DNA of 64,000 nt from DASYXW01 sp035934405 (GCA_035934405.1 DASYXW010000072.1:1-64000), one strand, 5' to 3'; positions 22,954-32,141 are shown, counted from the stretch's first letter. Notes: generated by a model not told the origin, from the sequence alone. Numbers and translations are program-made.

Positions 22954-23126
22954 TACAAAATCCTCCGAAGGGCCATAGAACGCTGTGGCCAGACTCGTGA
23001 AAGTCCTCATCATGGGGGAGTCAGTGCCAGATTGCAATGGTATTTGCCGAACATTTCGATGTTGACCTCGAACCGTTCGGTATGATTTACACAGTACGGA
23101 CTGGGCAGGGAGCGATTACAGATCCG

Positions 23127-24383
23127 TTAAGGCCGGGGCCAGGCGATCTTGCCGCGCTTCACCGTCATGGCGCAGTGGTTCCAGCCGAAGAAGTAGGGAA
23201 TCTCGCGATAGTCGCCCACGTCCATCACCGTAAGGTCGGCGTCCTTGCCGGGCTCAAGCGACCCCAGGCGGTCGGCGCGGCGCAGGGCGTAGGCGGCATT
23301 GAGGGTGGAGGCGGATATGGCTTCGGCGGGCGTGAGGCGCATGGCGCTGCACGCGGCCGACAGCACAAACTGCATGTTGAGGGTGGGAGAGCTGCCGGGG
23401 TTGAAGTCCGTCGCCAGCGCGACGATGGCGCCGCTTTCGATTAGGCGCCGCGCCGGCGGATATTGCCGGATGCCAAGAAAGAAATTGACGCCGGGCAGCA
23501 GAGTGGCGACGACCTTCGAGCGGGCAAGAGCGGCGATGTCCGATCCGTTTATAAAGTCCAGATGATCGGCAGACGCGGCCCCGAGCTCGATGGCGAGCCG
23601 AGTGGCGCCCGTGCGGGTGAGTTGCTCCGCGTGGAGCCGTGGCACGAGTCCCCGTTTCATGCCTTGCGCCAGCACCCGGGCGCACTGGTCGACGGTGAAA
23701 GCGCCCTGCTCGCAGAAGCAATCAATGAACTCCGCGAGCTTGCGGCGAGCCACCGCCGGGATGAGCTCCTTCGAGACTAATTCGAGCCAAGCCTCGGGCC
23801 GGCCCTCGTACTCCAGCGGGACGGCGTGGGCGGCGAGCAGCGTGGGCACGAGCTCGACGGGAGCCGATTTGCGCAGTCGCGCCACGACTTCTAGCGTTTT
23901 CAGTTCGCTTTCCACCTCCAGGCCGTAACCACTCTTCACCTCGACGGTGGTCGTGCCGTGCGCGGCAAACTGCGCCAGGTACCGCGTGGCCTGCGCTTCC
24001 AGGTTCTGCGCTGCCGCGGCGCGAAGCTGCCACGCTGAGAATCGGATGCCGCCTCCGCTCGCAGCGATTTCCTGATAGGTGCGGCCGCGCAGGCGCTCCA
24101 CATAGTCGTCCGCGCGGCTGCCGGCAAATACCAGGTGGGTGTGGGAATCCACGAAGCCGGGCATCACGACGCGACCCCGGCAATCAATGGGCTGCGCTTT
24201 CAGACGCCTGGCTTCCGCCGCGAGGTCTCCCGTCTTTCCCACCCGGCGGATTTTGCCCGCCGCGGCGAGCAGCGCCCCGCCCGGGATGATGCCCAGCTCG
24301 GCAAGGTCCGCGCCACGGCGAGGGACGGGCGGGCCGGCAAGCGAGAGAAGCTGGCGGGCGTCGTGGAAAAAGAGCGGCTGCAT
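23127..24383 (-). CDS. hutI: Imidazolonepropionase
   Basis: About 418 residues. Third step of histidine degradation: hydrolyses 4-imidazolone-5-propanoate to N-formimino-glutamate in the cytoplasm. Amidohydrolase metal-site motifs are present: DSHTHLVFAGSR, HAEQL, SADHLD and ATDFNPGSS. The conserved RTYQEIAASGGGI is near the substrate pocket. ATG 24383 is favoured; a TTG at 24404 could add seven residues. Directly upstream is a short 7-bp repeat array (24412-24432) and the zinc-ribbon gene, then hutU. The hutH ammonia-lyase gene is not in the window. Confidence 0.93.
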   Translation of the reverse strand: MQPLFFHDARQLLSLAGPPVPRRGADLAELGIIPGGALLAAAGKIRRVGKTGDLAAEARRLKAQPIDCRGRVVMPGFVDSHTHLVFAGSRADDYVERLRGRTYQEIAASGGGIRFSAWQLRAAAAQNLEAQATRYLAQFAAHGTTTVEVKSGYGLEVESELKTLEVVARLRKSAPVELVPTLLAAHAVPLEYEGRPEAWLELVSKELIPAVARRKLAEFIDCFCEQGAFTVDQCARVLAQGMKRGLVPRLHAEQLTRTGATRLAIELGAASADHLDFINGSDIAALARSKVVATLLPGVNFFLGIRQYPPARRLIESGAIVALATDFNPGSSPTLNMQFVLSAACSAMRLTPAEAISASTLNAAYALRRADRLGSLEPGKDADLTVMDVGDYREIPYFFGWNHCAMTVKRGKIAWPRP

Positions 24384-24431
24384 GGGAAGCACGGCGGTGG
24401 GCAAGTCTATCTCGTCACTTGTGACTCGCCA

Positions 24432-24596
24432 TTAACTCTTCTTGGCGCTGACCGCGAAAAACGCCGCGGGCTTCTGCTCCACCTTCCGGCTCTTGCAGCC
24501 CGGGCAGGCAACCTTGCCCTTGCCGTATTCCGCCAGCGTCATGGCGAGCGTGAAGGATTTCTTGCAGTCCTTGCAAATGAAAGTGTAGCTGGGCAT
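24432..24596 (-). CDS. Small FmdB-like zinc-ribbon protein
   Basis: 54 residues, ATG at 24596 with a perfect AGGAGG seven bases before it. It starts MPSYTFICKDCKKSF and has two CxxC pairs (Cys8/Cys11 and Cys31/Cys34), i.e. a rubredoxin-like zinc knuckle of the FmdB/zf-C2H2-like family, then a short basic tail. Its gene sits in the 224-bp space between hutU (10 bp away) and hutI (48 bp away) on the same strand. No defined role in histidine degradation is known to me; FmdB-like ribbons may be regulators or metal/RNA binders. Confidence 0.85.
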   Translation of the reverse strand: MPSYTFICKDCKKSFTLAMTLAEYGKGKVACPGCKSRKVEQKPAAFFAVSAKKS

Positions 24597-24606
24597 GGAA
24601 GACCTC

Positions 24607-26316
24607 CTAGCGCTCCATCATCGGAACTTTCACGCCCGACTGCCGCGCAAAGCGCCTAGCTTCGTCGTAGCCGGCGTCGGCGTGGCGCGCGACACCGATG
24701 CCCGGATCGCAAGTGAGCACGCGGTTGATGCGCTTCGCCATCTCCGGCGTGCCGTCGGCCACGGTCACCTGTCCGGCATGCAGCGAGTATCCGATTCCGA
24801 CTCCGCCACCGTTGTGAATTGAAACCCAACTCGCGCCCGAAGCGGTGTTGAGCAGCGCGTTCAGCAGCGGCCAGTCGGCGATGGCGTCGCTGCCGTCCTT
24901 CATGCTCTCGGTCTCACGGAAAGGGGACGCCACCGACCCGCAATCAAGATGGTCGCGGCCGATGACAACGGGCGCCTTGAGGTCGCCGCGCGCCACGAGA
25001 TCGTTCAAGCGCTCGCCGAAGGACGCGCGCTCGCCGTAGCCCAGCCAGCAGATGCGCGCCGGCAGACCTTGAAACTTCACATGCTTGCGCGCCAGGCGGA
25101 TCCAGCGGTTGAGAATCTCATTATCCGGGAAGAGCTCCAGCACCAGTTCGTCAGTGCGAAAGATGTCCGAGGGCTCGCCCGAAAGCGCCGCCCAGCGGAA
25201 CGGGCCACGTCCTTCGCAGAAGAGCGGCCGGATGTAAGCGGGAACGAAGCCGGGAAAGTCGTAGGCATTCTTCACCCCGCCGTGCTCGAAGGCCATGGTG
25301 CGGATGTTGTTGCCGTAATCAAAAGTGTGCGCGCCAAGCGTCTGTAAGTCGAGCATCCCGGTGACGTGCTGCGTGATGGATTCGTAGGAGCGCTCCAGGT
25401 AGTCCTCGGGATTCTTGCGCCGCAACTCAGCCGCTTCCTCGAGGCTCAAGCCGCGAGGAAGGTATCCGTTCAGCGGATCGTGAGCGCTGGTCTGATCGGT
25501 GAGCAGGTCCGGTACTACGCCGCGCCGAGCCAGTTCGGGAATCACGTCGGCGCAGTTGCCGATAAGACCCACGGAAACCGCCTGCTTCTGGCGCACGGCG
25601 TTCTTCAGAATGCGAAGCGCCTCGTCGAGCGAATTGACGCAGATATCGCAATAGCCCTGGCGAATGCGGCGGCGGATGCGCTCGCCGTCCGCCTCGATGC
25701 CGAGAAACGCCGCGCCGTTGAGCGTGGCCGCAAGCGGCTGCGCGCCACCCATGCCGCCCATGCCGCCGGTCACGACCAGCTTGCCGGCTAGATTGCTAGC
25801 CCCGAAGTGTTTCTGGCCGGCCGCCGCGAAGGTCTCGTAAGTGCCTTCGAGGATGCCTTGCGTGCCGATGTAAATCCAGCTTCCGGCCGTCATCTGGCCG
25901 TACATCGTGAGTCCCAGCCGCTCGAGCTCGTTGAACTTCTCCCAGGAAGACCAATGGCCGACGAGGTTGGCGTTGGCAATGAGCACGCGCGGCGCCCCTT
26001 CGTGCGTCTGGAACACGCCGACCGGTTTGCCGGATTGCACCAGCAGCGTCTCGTCGTTCTCGAGCCCGCGCAGCGCCGCGACGATCGCCTCATAGCACTC
26101 CCAGTTTCGCGCCGCGCGGCCCGTGCCGCCGTAGACCACGAGGTCCTGCGGGCGCTCCGCCACTTCCTCGTCCAGGTTGTTCATGAGCATCCGCATGGCA
26201 GCTTCCTGCTGCCAGCCTTTGCAGCTCAAGGCGGCGCCGCGCGGGGCGCGGATGGGATGGTACGGGCGGCTTGAGGCGGGCATCTCGGCAATCATGGCGC
26301 TGGTTTCCGACATCAT
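24607..26316 (-). CDS. hutU: Urocanate hydratase
   Basis: 569 residues, close to the family's ~550. Second step of histidine degradation: adds water to urocanate, with tightly bound NAD as electrophile. Visible landmarks are YGGTGRAARNW at the N-terminus, the NAD-binding GGMGGMGGAQPLA, SLDEALRILKNAVRQK, LLTDQTSAHDPLNGY and the active-site ICWLGYGERA with its conserved Cys, then NGGGVGIGYSLHAGQV near the end. First gene of a hutU-zinc ribbon-hutI-(ino1) run. Several ATGs are clustered at the start (26316, 26313); either is possible. Confidence 0.95.
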   Translation of the reverse strand: MMSETSAMIAEMPASSRPYHPIRAPRGAALSCKGWQQEAAMRMLMNNLDEEVAERPQDLVVYGGTGRAARNWECYEAIVAALRGLENDETLLVQSGKPVGVFQTHEGAPRVLIANANLVGHWSSWEKFNELERLGLTMYGQMTAGSWIYIGTQGILEGTYETFAAAGQKHFGASNLAGKLVVTGGMGGMGGAQPLAATLNGAAFLGIEADGERIRRRIRQGYCDICVNSLDEALRILKNAVRQKQAVSVGLIGNCADVIPELARRGVVPDLLTDQTSAHDPLNGYLPRGLSLEEAAELRRKNPEDYLERSYESITQHVTGMLDLQTLGAHTFDYGNNIRTMAFEHGGVKNAYDFPGFVPAYIRPLFCEGRGPFRWAALSGEPSDIFRTDELVLELFPDNEILNRWIRLARKHVKFQGLPARICWLGYGERASFGERLNDLVARGDLKAPVVIGRDHLDCGSVASPFRETESMKDGSDAIADWPLLNALLNTASGASWVSIHNGGGVGIGYSLHAGQVTVADGTPEMAKRINRVLTCDPGIGVARHADAGYDEARRFARQSGVKVPMMER

Positions 26317-26923
26317 GCACCCCCGTGAATCTTAGCCCAGAGCAGGCAAAAGCGGAAGGGGCGTTTGGCACCGTCCTTAAGTAGTGCTGGGGGGCTCCAT
26401 GTCCGTGTTGCGGGAGCTTCCAAGCCAGGGCAAATCGGGCCTGCTGTGTTCGATTTGAAGTGGCCTGTTATCAGTGACATTCGCGCTTTGATCGAATTCC
26501 TTCCTCCCGCCGCGCGCTTTGTGCGCCACGATTGACCTCGGTGCGGGTTGCGGGATCGGTTGCCGGGCGGAAGGAAACTGGGGTCAGCCTGTCCATGTGA
26601 AACTACAGTACATCAATATTACTGAGTTGTCAAGTAGTTTATTGCATGCGGTAGTGAGTCATTTTAAGTGCTTCCTCACTGTTCTGTCCGCTGTCATCCC
26701 CGCGCAAGCGGATCCATGCCAGAGACCAGCCTTTGTTCTGCATGAGTTCCAAATGCACAACGCGGACTTGATTCCCGCTTTTGCGGGAATGATGGTCGAG
26801 GAGGACAGTGCGAGAAGAATCGCCGAACTGGCCGACTATCGTTGCATGCTAAGGAGTTGCTTGTTATCAGTGCCTTACTTGCGTTACGTTCCTAACGCAG
26901 ATGGGCTGCTAGTCGCTTGACCG
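26317..26923. other. 607-bp spacer between hutU and comEC with a palindromic repeat pair
   Basis: Divergent spacer. It holds two REP-like palindromes at 26693-26713 and 26770-26795 and otherwise no supported gene. A 133-codon open frame across it (26519-26920) translates the repeats into VIPAQA and IPAFAGM peptides typical of non-coding REP sequence, so it is not accepted. No convincing promoter for comEC was found. Confidence 0.6.
26693..26795. repeat. REP-like palindrome pair
   Basis: GTCATCCCCGC-GCA-AGCGGATC on one side and GATTCCCGC-TTTT-GCGGGAATGA on the other. GTCAT and ATGA form the outer ends. This is the widespread TCATTCCCGCNNNNGCGGGAATC type of bacterial intergenic repeat. Confidence 0.65.
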
Positions 26924-29647
26924 ATGAAGAGTCCAATGCTGGCCGCTGCCGGGTCGTTTGCCCTCGGGATCGCCTTAATGCAGTTATGCCGGGCGGCGCC
27001 TTTGGGTTCAGCCATCCCTCTCCTCCTGTCCGGCGCGGCGGCCTGCATGTTGGCAGGGGTCGCCCTGCTGCGCCGCCCGGACGGGTCGCCGGCGTCCGCA
27101 CCACGCCGGAGCGCCGTGTGCGGGGTTTTCGTTCTCGCCGGGTTCTTGCTTGCCGGAGCGGCCGCGGGCGCGCTTTTCGAATACCGCTTCCCGCCCGGTG
27201 ACGCCAGCCGCTGGGAGGCACTCGGCGTGGACGTCCACCAGCCGGTCGAGCTGACCGGGTATCTGGTTTCGAGTCCGCTTCGCTCCTCGGAGCTCCAGTT
27301 CGATCTCGAAGCGACCAGCGTTGAATCTGGTGGCCAGACGCTTCCGACCAGCGGCAAGGTCCGGCTCTGGGTGGAGGCTCCCTACAACGGCGGGCCGGCG
27401 GCGCTCGATGCGCTTCACCTAGCCTACGGCGATAGCCTCCGGGCCGAAGTTCGTCTGCGGCAGCCGCGCGTCTACTTGAATCCCGGCGCCTTTGATTTCC
27501 GGCGCCGGATGCGAGAGATCGAGGACGTGTATTGGGAGGGGACGATTCGCAATCCCGGCTCCCTTGAGAAGCTGCCGGGCAATCACGCGTCCTGGCCAGG
27601 CCGGCTCGTGGAGCGGACGCGCCGGCGGTTGCTCGACGGCATTGACCGACTGTATCCGCCGTGGTCGCTCGACGGAAGAGTGGGTGCGGTGCTCAAGGCG
27701 GTCCTGCTGGGCGACCGCTCCGCGCTTGATTCCGATACGGTGGAAAGCTTCCGCCAGAGCGGACTCTACCACCTGCTGGTGATTGCCGGGCTTCACATCG
27801 GCTTGCTGGCCATGCTGTTGGCGGGTCTGTTGCGCCTGATGGGCCTGCGCGGATCATGGCGCTCCGCTCTGCTGCTCGTCCTGCTTCTTGCTTACGCCTG
27901 CCTGGTCGAGCAGCGGGCGCCAACCTTGCGGGCCACGCTCATGATCGTCGTGTGGCTGTTCGCGGGAATGTTCGACCGCACGCACACCGCCCTCAACGCC
28001 ATTGGCGTCGCGGCGCTGGCGCTCGCGGCGAGCCGTCCGGCGTGGCTTTTCGAGTCCGGTTTCGACCTGAGTTTCGCTGCCGCACTGCTGATCGCCGGCA
28101 TCGCAGCGCCGGTTCTCGCGCGTACGACTGAACCCTACCGCAATGCCCTGTTCCAATTGCCTGCGGTGGAGCGTGACGCCGCGCTCGCGCCGCGGCTGGC
28201 ACAGCTCCGTCTTGATCTGCGCGCACTGATTGTGAGGCTGGAAAGGCGATTCGCCTTCCTCGGGAGACATCCGGCGTGGGCCAGCGCGTTCGTCACCTGG
28301 CCAGTGCGCGGCACCGTGTGGACGGTGAACATCGTGCTGTTCTCGGCCATCCTTCAGCTGGGGCTGCTGCTGCCCATGGTTGAAACCTTCCACCGGGTGA
28401 CCTTCGCGGGCATCGGTTTGAATGCGCTGGCGATTCCGCTGATGACCGCGTTGCTCGCCCTGGCACTTCCTACCGTGTTGCTGGGCGCTACCCTGCCGGC
28501 GCTCGCCGCAGTCCCTGCCAGGCTCTTGAGCTTTATTGTGAACATGCTGTTCGCTCTCGCCCGCCTGCCGCGCGAGCCTGGGTGGCTCTCCTATCGTGTT
28601 CCCACGCCGCCACTGTGGGTGGCCTTCGGCTTCGCGATCTCGATCATCGTTGCGGCCGTGGCGGTGGGCCGCAGCCGGCTGGCGCTGTTTGCCGCGAGCG
28701 CAATGTTCGCACTTTTCGCCACGCTTTTGTGCGGGCAGCCGTTTGCCGCTCGTCTGCCGGCGGGCGTGATCGAGGCGACCGCCCTCGACTGCGGCGGTGG
28801 TGATTCGCTGTTTCTGGTATTACCGGATCGCACCACCGCGCTCGTGGGCGCGTGCGGCGCCGAGCGCCGGCCATACGGCGCGCGCGGTGAGGGTGTGGGT
28901 GGCGCTGTTCCTCGGCGGAGTTGGGACCCGGGAGAGAGCATTGTTTCACCTTATCTCTGGTCGCGAGGCGTGAAGAGGATTGACGTCCTGGTGCTTCCCG
29001 ACACCCGCGGCGACCACGTGGCTGGTTTCACTAGCGTCATCGATAACTTTCGCGTGGGTGAACTGTGGCACGGGCCGGTGGGCGGGAGCGCCCGCGGCTC
29101 CGGCGCGTTCACGAATGACTATGCGGCGCTGCTCGAGGAGGCGGACCGGCGAGGCGTTCGCGTGCGGCAGGTCATGGCCGGAGACGGCCTGGAGCACGGC
29201 GCGGCCTCACTTCAGGTTCTCTGGCCTCCGGCGTCAGGTGGAGAGCCGTCGCCGGGTTCGTCCGGCTCTTTGGCCTTGCGTGCGGCAAGCGGCGAGGCTA
29301 GCGTGCTAGCCCCCGGTGATGTTAACGGCAGCACGGAGGCGGGACTGCTGGGGCTTGGTGCGGCGCTGCGGAGCGCAGTCCTCAAACTCCCGGCCGCACG
29401 GCCTGAGCAGGCGCCCAGGGGGGAGTTTCTAGCCCGCGTTCAACCGCGGGTGGCGATCGTAACCGGCAGCGGGCCGGCCTCGGCTGACCCCGGCACGCTG
29501 GCGCGCCTGGCGCCCGCCGGCGCGCAGGTGTTCCGCACCGATCTCGATGGCGCGATTACCGTTGTGATGAAAGACTCGTCGCTTGCGGTTCATACGTACC
29601 GCGAGTCCCTTCGCGGCGCGGCGGCTGCGCCGACCGTGGCCCGGTAG
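26924..29647 (+). CDS. comEC: ComEC/Rec2-family DNA uptake channel
   Basis: 907 residues: N-terminal membrane helices, a DUF4131-type OB region (VELTGYLVSSPLRSSELQFDLEAT), the competence domain (SGLYHLLVIAGLHIGLLAMLLAGLL, then many helices to ~residue 600), and a C-terminal beta-lactamase-like domain. It imports single-stranded DNA across the inner membrane in transformation. In the nuclease-like domain the usual LDVGQGDA reads LDCGGGDS, and the metal motif (normally SHxDxDH) reads LPDTRGDH near residue 690, so the hydrolase site looks lost. Overlaps the convergent DUF3108 gene by 92 bp. Short minor-pilin genes elsewhere in the window fit with uptake ability. Confidence 0.9.
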   Translation: MKSPMLAAAGSFALGIALMQLCRAAPLGSAIPLLLSGAAACMLAGVALLRRPDGSPASAPRRSAVCGVFVLAGFLLAGAAAGALFEYRFPPGDASRWEALGVDVHQPVELTGYLVSSPLRSSELQFDLEATSVESGGQTLPTSGKVRLWVEAPYNGGPAALDALHLAYGDSLRAEVRLRQPRVYLNPGAFDFRRRMREIEDVYWEGTIRNPGSLEKLPGNHASWPGRLVERTRRRLLDGIDRLYPPWSLDGRVGAVLKAVLLGDRSALDSDTVESFRQSGLYHLLVIAGLHIGLLAMLLAGLLRLMGLRGSWRSALLLVLLLAYACLVEQRAPTLRATLMIVVWLFAGMFDRTHTALNAIGVAALALAASRPAWLFESGFDLSFAAALLIAGIAAPVLARTTEPYRNALFQLPAVERDAALAPRLAQLRLDLRALIVRLERRFAFLGRHPAWASAFVTWPVRGTVWTVNIVLFSAILQLGLLLPMVETFHRVTFAGIGLNALAIPLMTALLALALPTVLLGATLPALAAVPARLLSFIVNMLFALARLPREPGWLSYRVPTPPLWVAFGFAISIIVAAVAVGRSRLALFAASAMFALFATLLCGQPFAARLPAGVIEATALDCGGGDSLFLVLPDRTTALVGACGAERRPYGARGEGVGGAVPRRSWDPGESIVSPYLWSRGVKRIDVLVLPDTRGDHVAGFTSVIDNFRVGELWHGPVGGSARGSGAFTNDYAALLEEADRRGVRVRQVMAGDGLEHGAASLQVLWPPASGGEPSPGSSGSLALRAASGEASVLAPGDVNGSTEAGLLGLGAALRSAVLKLPAARPEQAPRGEFLARVQPRVAIVTGSGPASADPGTLARLAPAGAQVFRTDLDGAITVVMKDSSLAVHTYRESLRGAAAAPTVAR

Positions 29648-30446
29648 CGCGGCCGCTCGCGGGCGACGCGGTCACCGACGTCAAGGTTCCGGTAATGGTG
29701 CCGACTGAAATCATCGCCCTGATGCGCAAGGGCAGGCGCTGGGCGTCGTCACTGAACCAAACGAGCATCCGGCCCTTGCGCTTGTACAGATTGCCAAACA
29801 CTTTCGGCTCCACCCGAAAGGCGAACCGCTTGCCGAGGGGCGTCGTGATCTCCTCGCGGGCCTGCACCTCGGCGGTGACGTCGATGGTCTTGGCGCCGTC
29901 GTTGATCGGCACGTGGACCTTGTCGCCGACGCGCAGAGGCCGGCGGCGCAAAAAATAGAACGCCGTCACCGGATCCTGCACGCACGCCGGGATATCATTC
30001 TCGGCGTGTTTGGGCGGTGTTCCCGGTTTCGAGAGATCGCTTTCGTCGAGGATCGCAAGCTTGCGGGCGGCGTCGAAGATGATTCGAGTCCGCTTGTGCC
30101 GCCGGCCCTCGTTGACGGTCTTGGTGATCTCCCGGGCGCACGCTGTTTGAGGGTCGAACAGCGTTACAAACTTGTCGTTGAGATTGTAAAGCAAAGAGAC
30201 GAAGCCATGCGACTGCGCTGTGGTGGAAACCTCGTATTCATCTCCGTCCGGGAGGGCGGCCTTCTGTAGCGTGGCGGTGATTTCGCCCGCCGAAAAGGCC
30301 GACCAGGTGATCTGGTAGGTGAGGTCTTCGCCCGGCGCGAAAGGAGGATCGCCCTGTTGAGCGCGCAACGCGCCGGGATGGAGAAGGGCGAGAGGCGCGA
30401 GCACGGAGCCGGCGGCCGCAAGGGCGCGAAGCAATCGGAAAGGCAT
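29556..30446 (-). CDS. DUF3108 exported protein
   Basis: 296 residues from ATG 30446 (a GTG at 30455 is possible). A signal peptide ends near LRAQQG; the mature protein begins GEDLTYQITWSAFSAGEITATL, a hallmark of DUF3108 lipocalin-like domains, and continues with CVQDPVTAFYFLRRRPLRVGDKVHVPI and FRVEPKVFGNLYKRKGRMLVWFSDDAQRLPLRI. These are periplasmic and of unknown function, repeatedly found near LPS genes. Last gene of the long minus-strand run; its basic tail is encoded opposite the end of comEC. Confidence 0.85.
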   Translation of the reverse strand: MPFRLLRALAAAGSVLAPLALLHPGALRAQQGDPPFAPGEDLTYQITWSAFSAGEITATLQKAALPDGDEYEVSTTAQSHGFVSLLYNLNDKFVTLFDPQTACAREITKTVNEGRRHKRTRIIFDAARKLAILDESDLSKPGTPPKHAENDIPACVQDPVTAFYFLRRRPLRVGDKVHVPINDGAKTIDVTAEVQAREEITTPLGKRFAFRVEPKVFGNLYKRKGRMLVWFSDDAQRLPLRIRAMISVGTITGTLTSVTASPASGRATGPRSAQPPRREGTRGTYEPQATSLSSQR

Positions 30447-30494
30447 GTCCCCCACTTAGACGCCAACACGCGACGGAAGGCAGCCCCGCGAGCG

Positions 30495-31040
30495 TCAGCG
30501 CAGAATCATCTTCAGGGCGAGCAGCAGAACGGCCACCGCGTAACCGAGAAGCGCCTCGTACTCGCGATTCTGCCGATACCGCCGCCAACGGAATCCGCGG
30601 GCCGAGTCAACCGCCTTACCCCGGGTCGGCAGGAAAAAAGGCGCTTTCCGAGCGTAGCGATCATACTCGTCTCCGAAGCGGCGGCGAAGGAAATCTTCTT
30701 CGCGGCGCATCACGGGCCAGTAAACGATGGCGAAAAGTGCGCCGAAGAGCGCGGCGACAATCCAGGAATTGCCGGCGAGGGCAAAGCCTGCCCCAACCAG
30801 GCAACTGCCCAGATAGAGCGGGTTGCGGGTGTAGGCGTATGCGCCCGCGGTGGCGAGCGACTGGTTTTTGTCGACGCAACCGGCGGCGTAGCCCCGTACG
30901 ATCAGGCCCAGCAAGGCGACGGCAGCCCCGGCGGTGAGGAGTCTCACGGTGGGCCGGGCGAGAATGAGGTAGGCGATGCCGGTTGCGAATCCGAGCGGCA
31001 CGCGCCATCGCGCCGCCCAGCGCGAGAAGGCGTTATCCAT
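30495..31040 (-). CDS. Isoprenylcysteine carboxyl methyltransferase-like membrane methyltransferase
   Basis: About 181 residues from ATG 31040, which overlaps the stop of the heptosyltransferase gene by 8 bp (TATGGATAA), a coupled start; longer readings run through the upstream gene. Membrane helices flank the PEMT/ICMT signature: GAYAYTRNPLYLGSCL (SAM-binding), then YWPVMRREEDFLRRRFGDEYDRYARKAPFFLP. Such proteins methylate lipids or lipid-linked substrates. Being within an LPS core operon suggests, but does not prove, an envelope substrate. Confidence 0.85.
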   Translation of the reverse strand: MDNAFSRWAARWRVPLGFATGIAYLILARPTVRLLTAGAAVALLGLIVRGYAAGCVDKNQSLATAGAYAYTRNPLYLGSCLVGAGFALAGNSWIVAALFGALFAIVYWPVMRREEDFLRRRFGDEYDRYARKAPFFLPTRGKAVDSARGFRWRRYRQNREYEALLGYAVAVLLLALKMILR

Positions 31041-32067
31041 AAGCCGCTCGCAGCCGTTGATGGACGGCGGCGCGCACCGCCTCAACACTGATGCCACGAA
31101 GATCAGCCGCAACCCGGAACCGCGCAGCGGAATCGTCGGGAGCGGCGGCTGAGAGCGCGATGTCCGCCGCGGCGAAGGGTCCATTGCGTGCCGGGTCGGT
31201 TGGCCCGTAGATGCCAACGATCGGCGTGCCGACCGCCGCCGCGAGGTGAAGCGGTCCGGTGTCTCCGCCAACAAAAAGCCGGGCGCGCCGCGCCAAGGCG
31301 ATGAACTGAACCAGGGTGGAGGGGAAATAGACCGCGCGCTTCGATTCCGAACGGCGCAGGACGTCCTGGATCAAGGCTTCCTCCGGCGGCGATCCGGTCA
31401 AGAGGATGCGCCAGGGGACCTCGGTTTCGAGGGTTCGGATGAGCTCGGCATAGTTCTCGGGCGCCCAGCGCTTGGTGGCCCAGCCTCCGCCCGGGTTCAC
31501 GATCACACAGTCGGCGGCATCGAGCGACGCCAGCCGCTCGGACACGACGCAGTCGTCTGCGGCCGTGCGCGGCAGTGGAAACTTCCACCGCGCGGGCGGC
31601 GTCGGCGGCGCGCCGAAGTGCTCAACCAGCGCCAGGTTTTCTTCGATGGCGTGCCGGCGGCCCCACGCCGTGACTCGTTCGGTGTAAAACGCGCCAGCAG
31701 CCGGCTCGCGCAGCCAGCGCCGCTGCAGCCCCACACGCTCCCGCGAACGGCTGAGCCAGGCAATCAGGGCCGACTTCAAGAGTCCTTGAAAATCAATCGC
31801 TGCGTCAAAGGTTCGCTCGCGCAGCTCACGCAGGCTTCGCGCCGCCTGCCGCATGGTCGCGATTGACGTCCACCGCCCGCGCCAGCTCAATGTATCGATC
31901 CTGACGAGTTGCCGCACGAAGGGGTTGCCCTCCAGCAGACCCGCGAAGCGTTCCTCCACCACCCAGGTAATCTCCGCTTCGGGGAAGGCGTCGCCGAGCG
32001 CCGCGACCGCCGGCAAGGCGTGAACGATGTCGCCGATCGAGCTGAGGCGGATCAGGAGAAAGCGCAT
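31033..32067 (-). CDS. waaC: LPS heptosyltransferase I-like glycosyltransferase (GT9)
   Basis: About 344 residues from ATG 32067. The longer frame to 32145 passes through a 7-bp repeat array and gives a spurious leader. GT9 features: MRFLLIRLSSIGDIVHALPAVAALGDAFP at the N-terminus, DAAIDFQGLLKSALIAWLS, and the donor-site region VNPGGGWATKRW and FVGGDTGPLHLAAAVGTPIVGIYGPTDPARNGP. It transfers heptose from ADP-heptose to Kdo2-lipid A on the inner face of the inner membrane. waaC rather than waaF is inferred from the short form and the presence of a second GT9 gene at 33661-34692. Confidence 0.85.
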   Translation of the reverse strand: MRFLLIRLSSIGDIVHALPAVAALGDAFPEAEITWVVEERFAGLLEGNPFVRQLVRIDTLSWRGRWTSIATMRQAARSLRELRERTFDAAIDFQGLLKSALIAWLSRSRERVGLQRRWLREPAAGAFYTERVTAWGRRHAIEENLALVEHFGAPPTPPARWKFPLPRTAADDCVVSERLASLDAADCVIVNPGGGWATKRWAPENYAELIRTLETEVPWRILLTGSPPEEALIQDVLRRSESKRAVYFPSTLVQFIALARRARLFVGGDTGPLHLAAAVGTPIVGIYGPTDPARNGPFAAADIALSAAAPDDSAARFRVAADLRGISVEAVRAAVHQRLRAAYG

Positions 32068-32074
32068 AAGAACA

Positions 32075-32102
32075 GTGACGAGTGACAAGCGGCAAGTGAC
32101 AA
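32075..32102. repeat. 7-bp degenerate array before waaC
   Basis: Units GTGACGA, GTGACAA, GCGGCAA, GTGACAA on the plus strand, filling much of the 74-bp gap between hldC and waaC and ending 8 bases upstream of the waaC start. Same unit type as at 8419-8446. Confidence 0.7.
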
Positions 32103-32141
32103 GTAAGAGCGTCCATCCGCGGGCTGTGTATTGAGGCGCTC

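Noticed and set aside
26519..26920. 133-codon open frame in the hutU-comEC spacer
   Set aside because: Its translation is dominated by peptides from the REP palindromes (VIPAQA, IPAFAGM); no start signal or family likeness.
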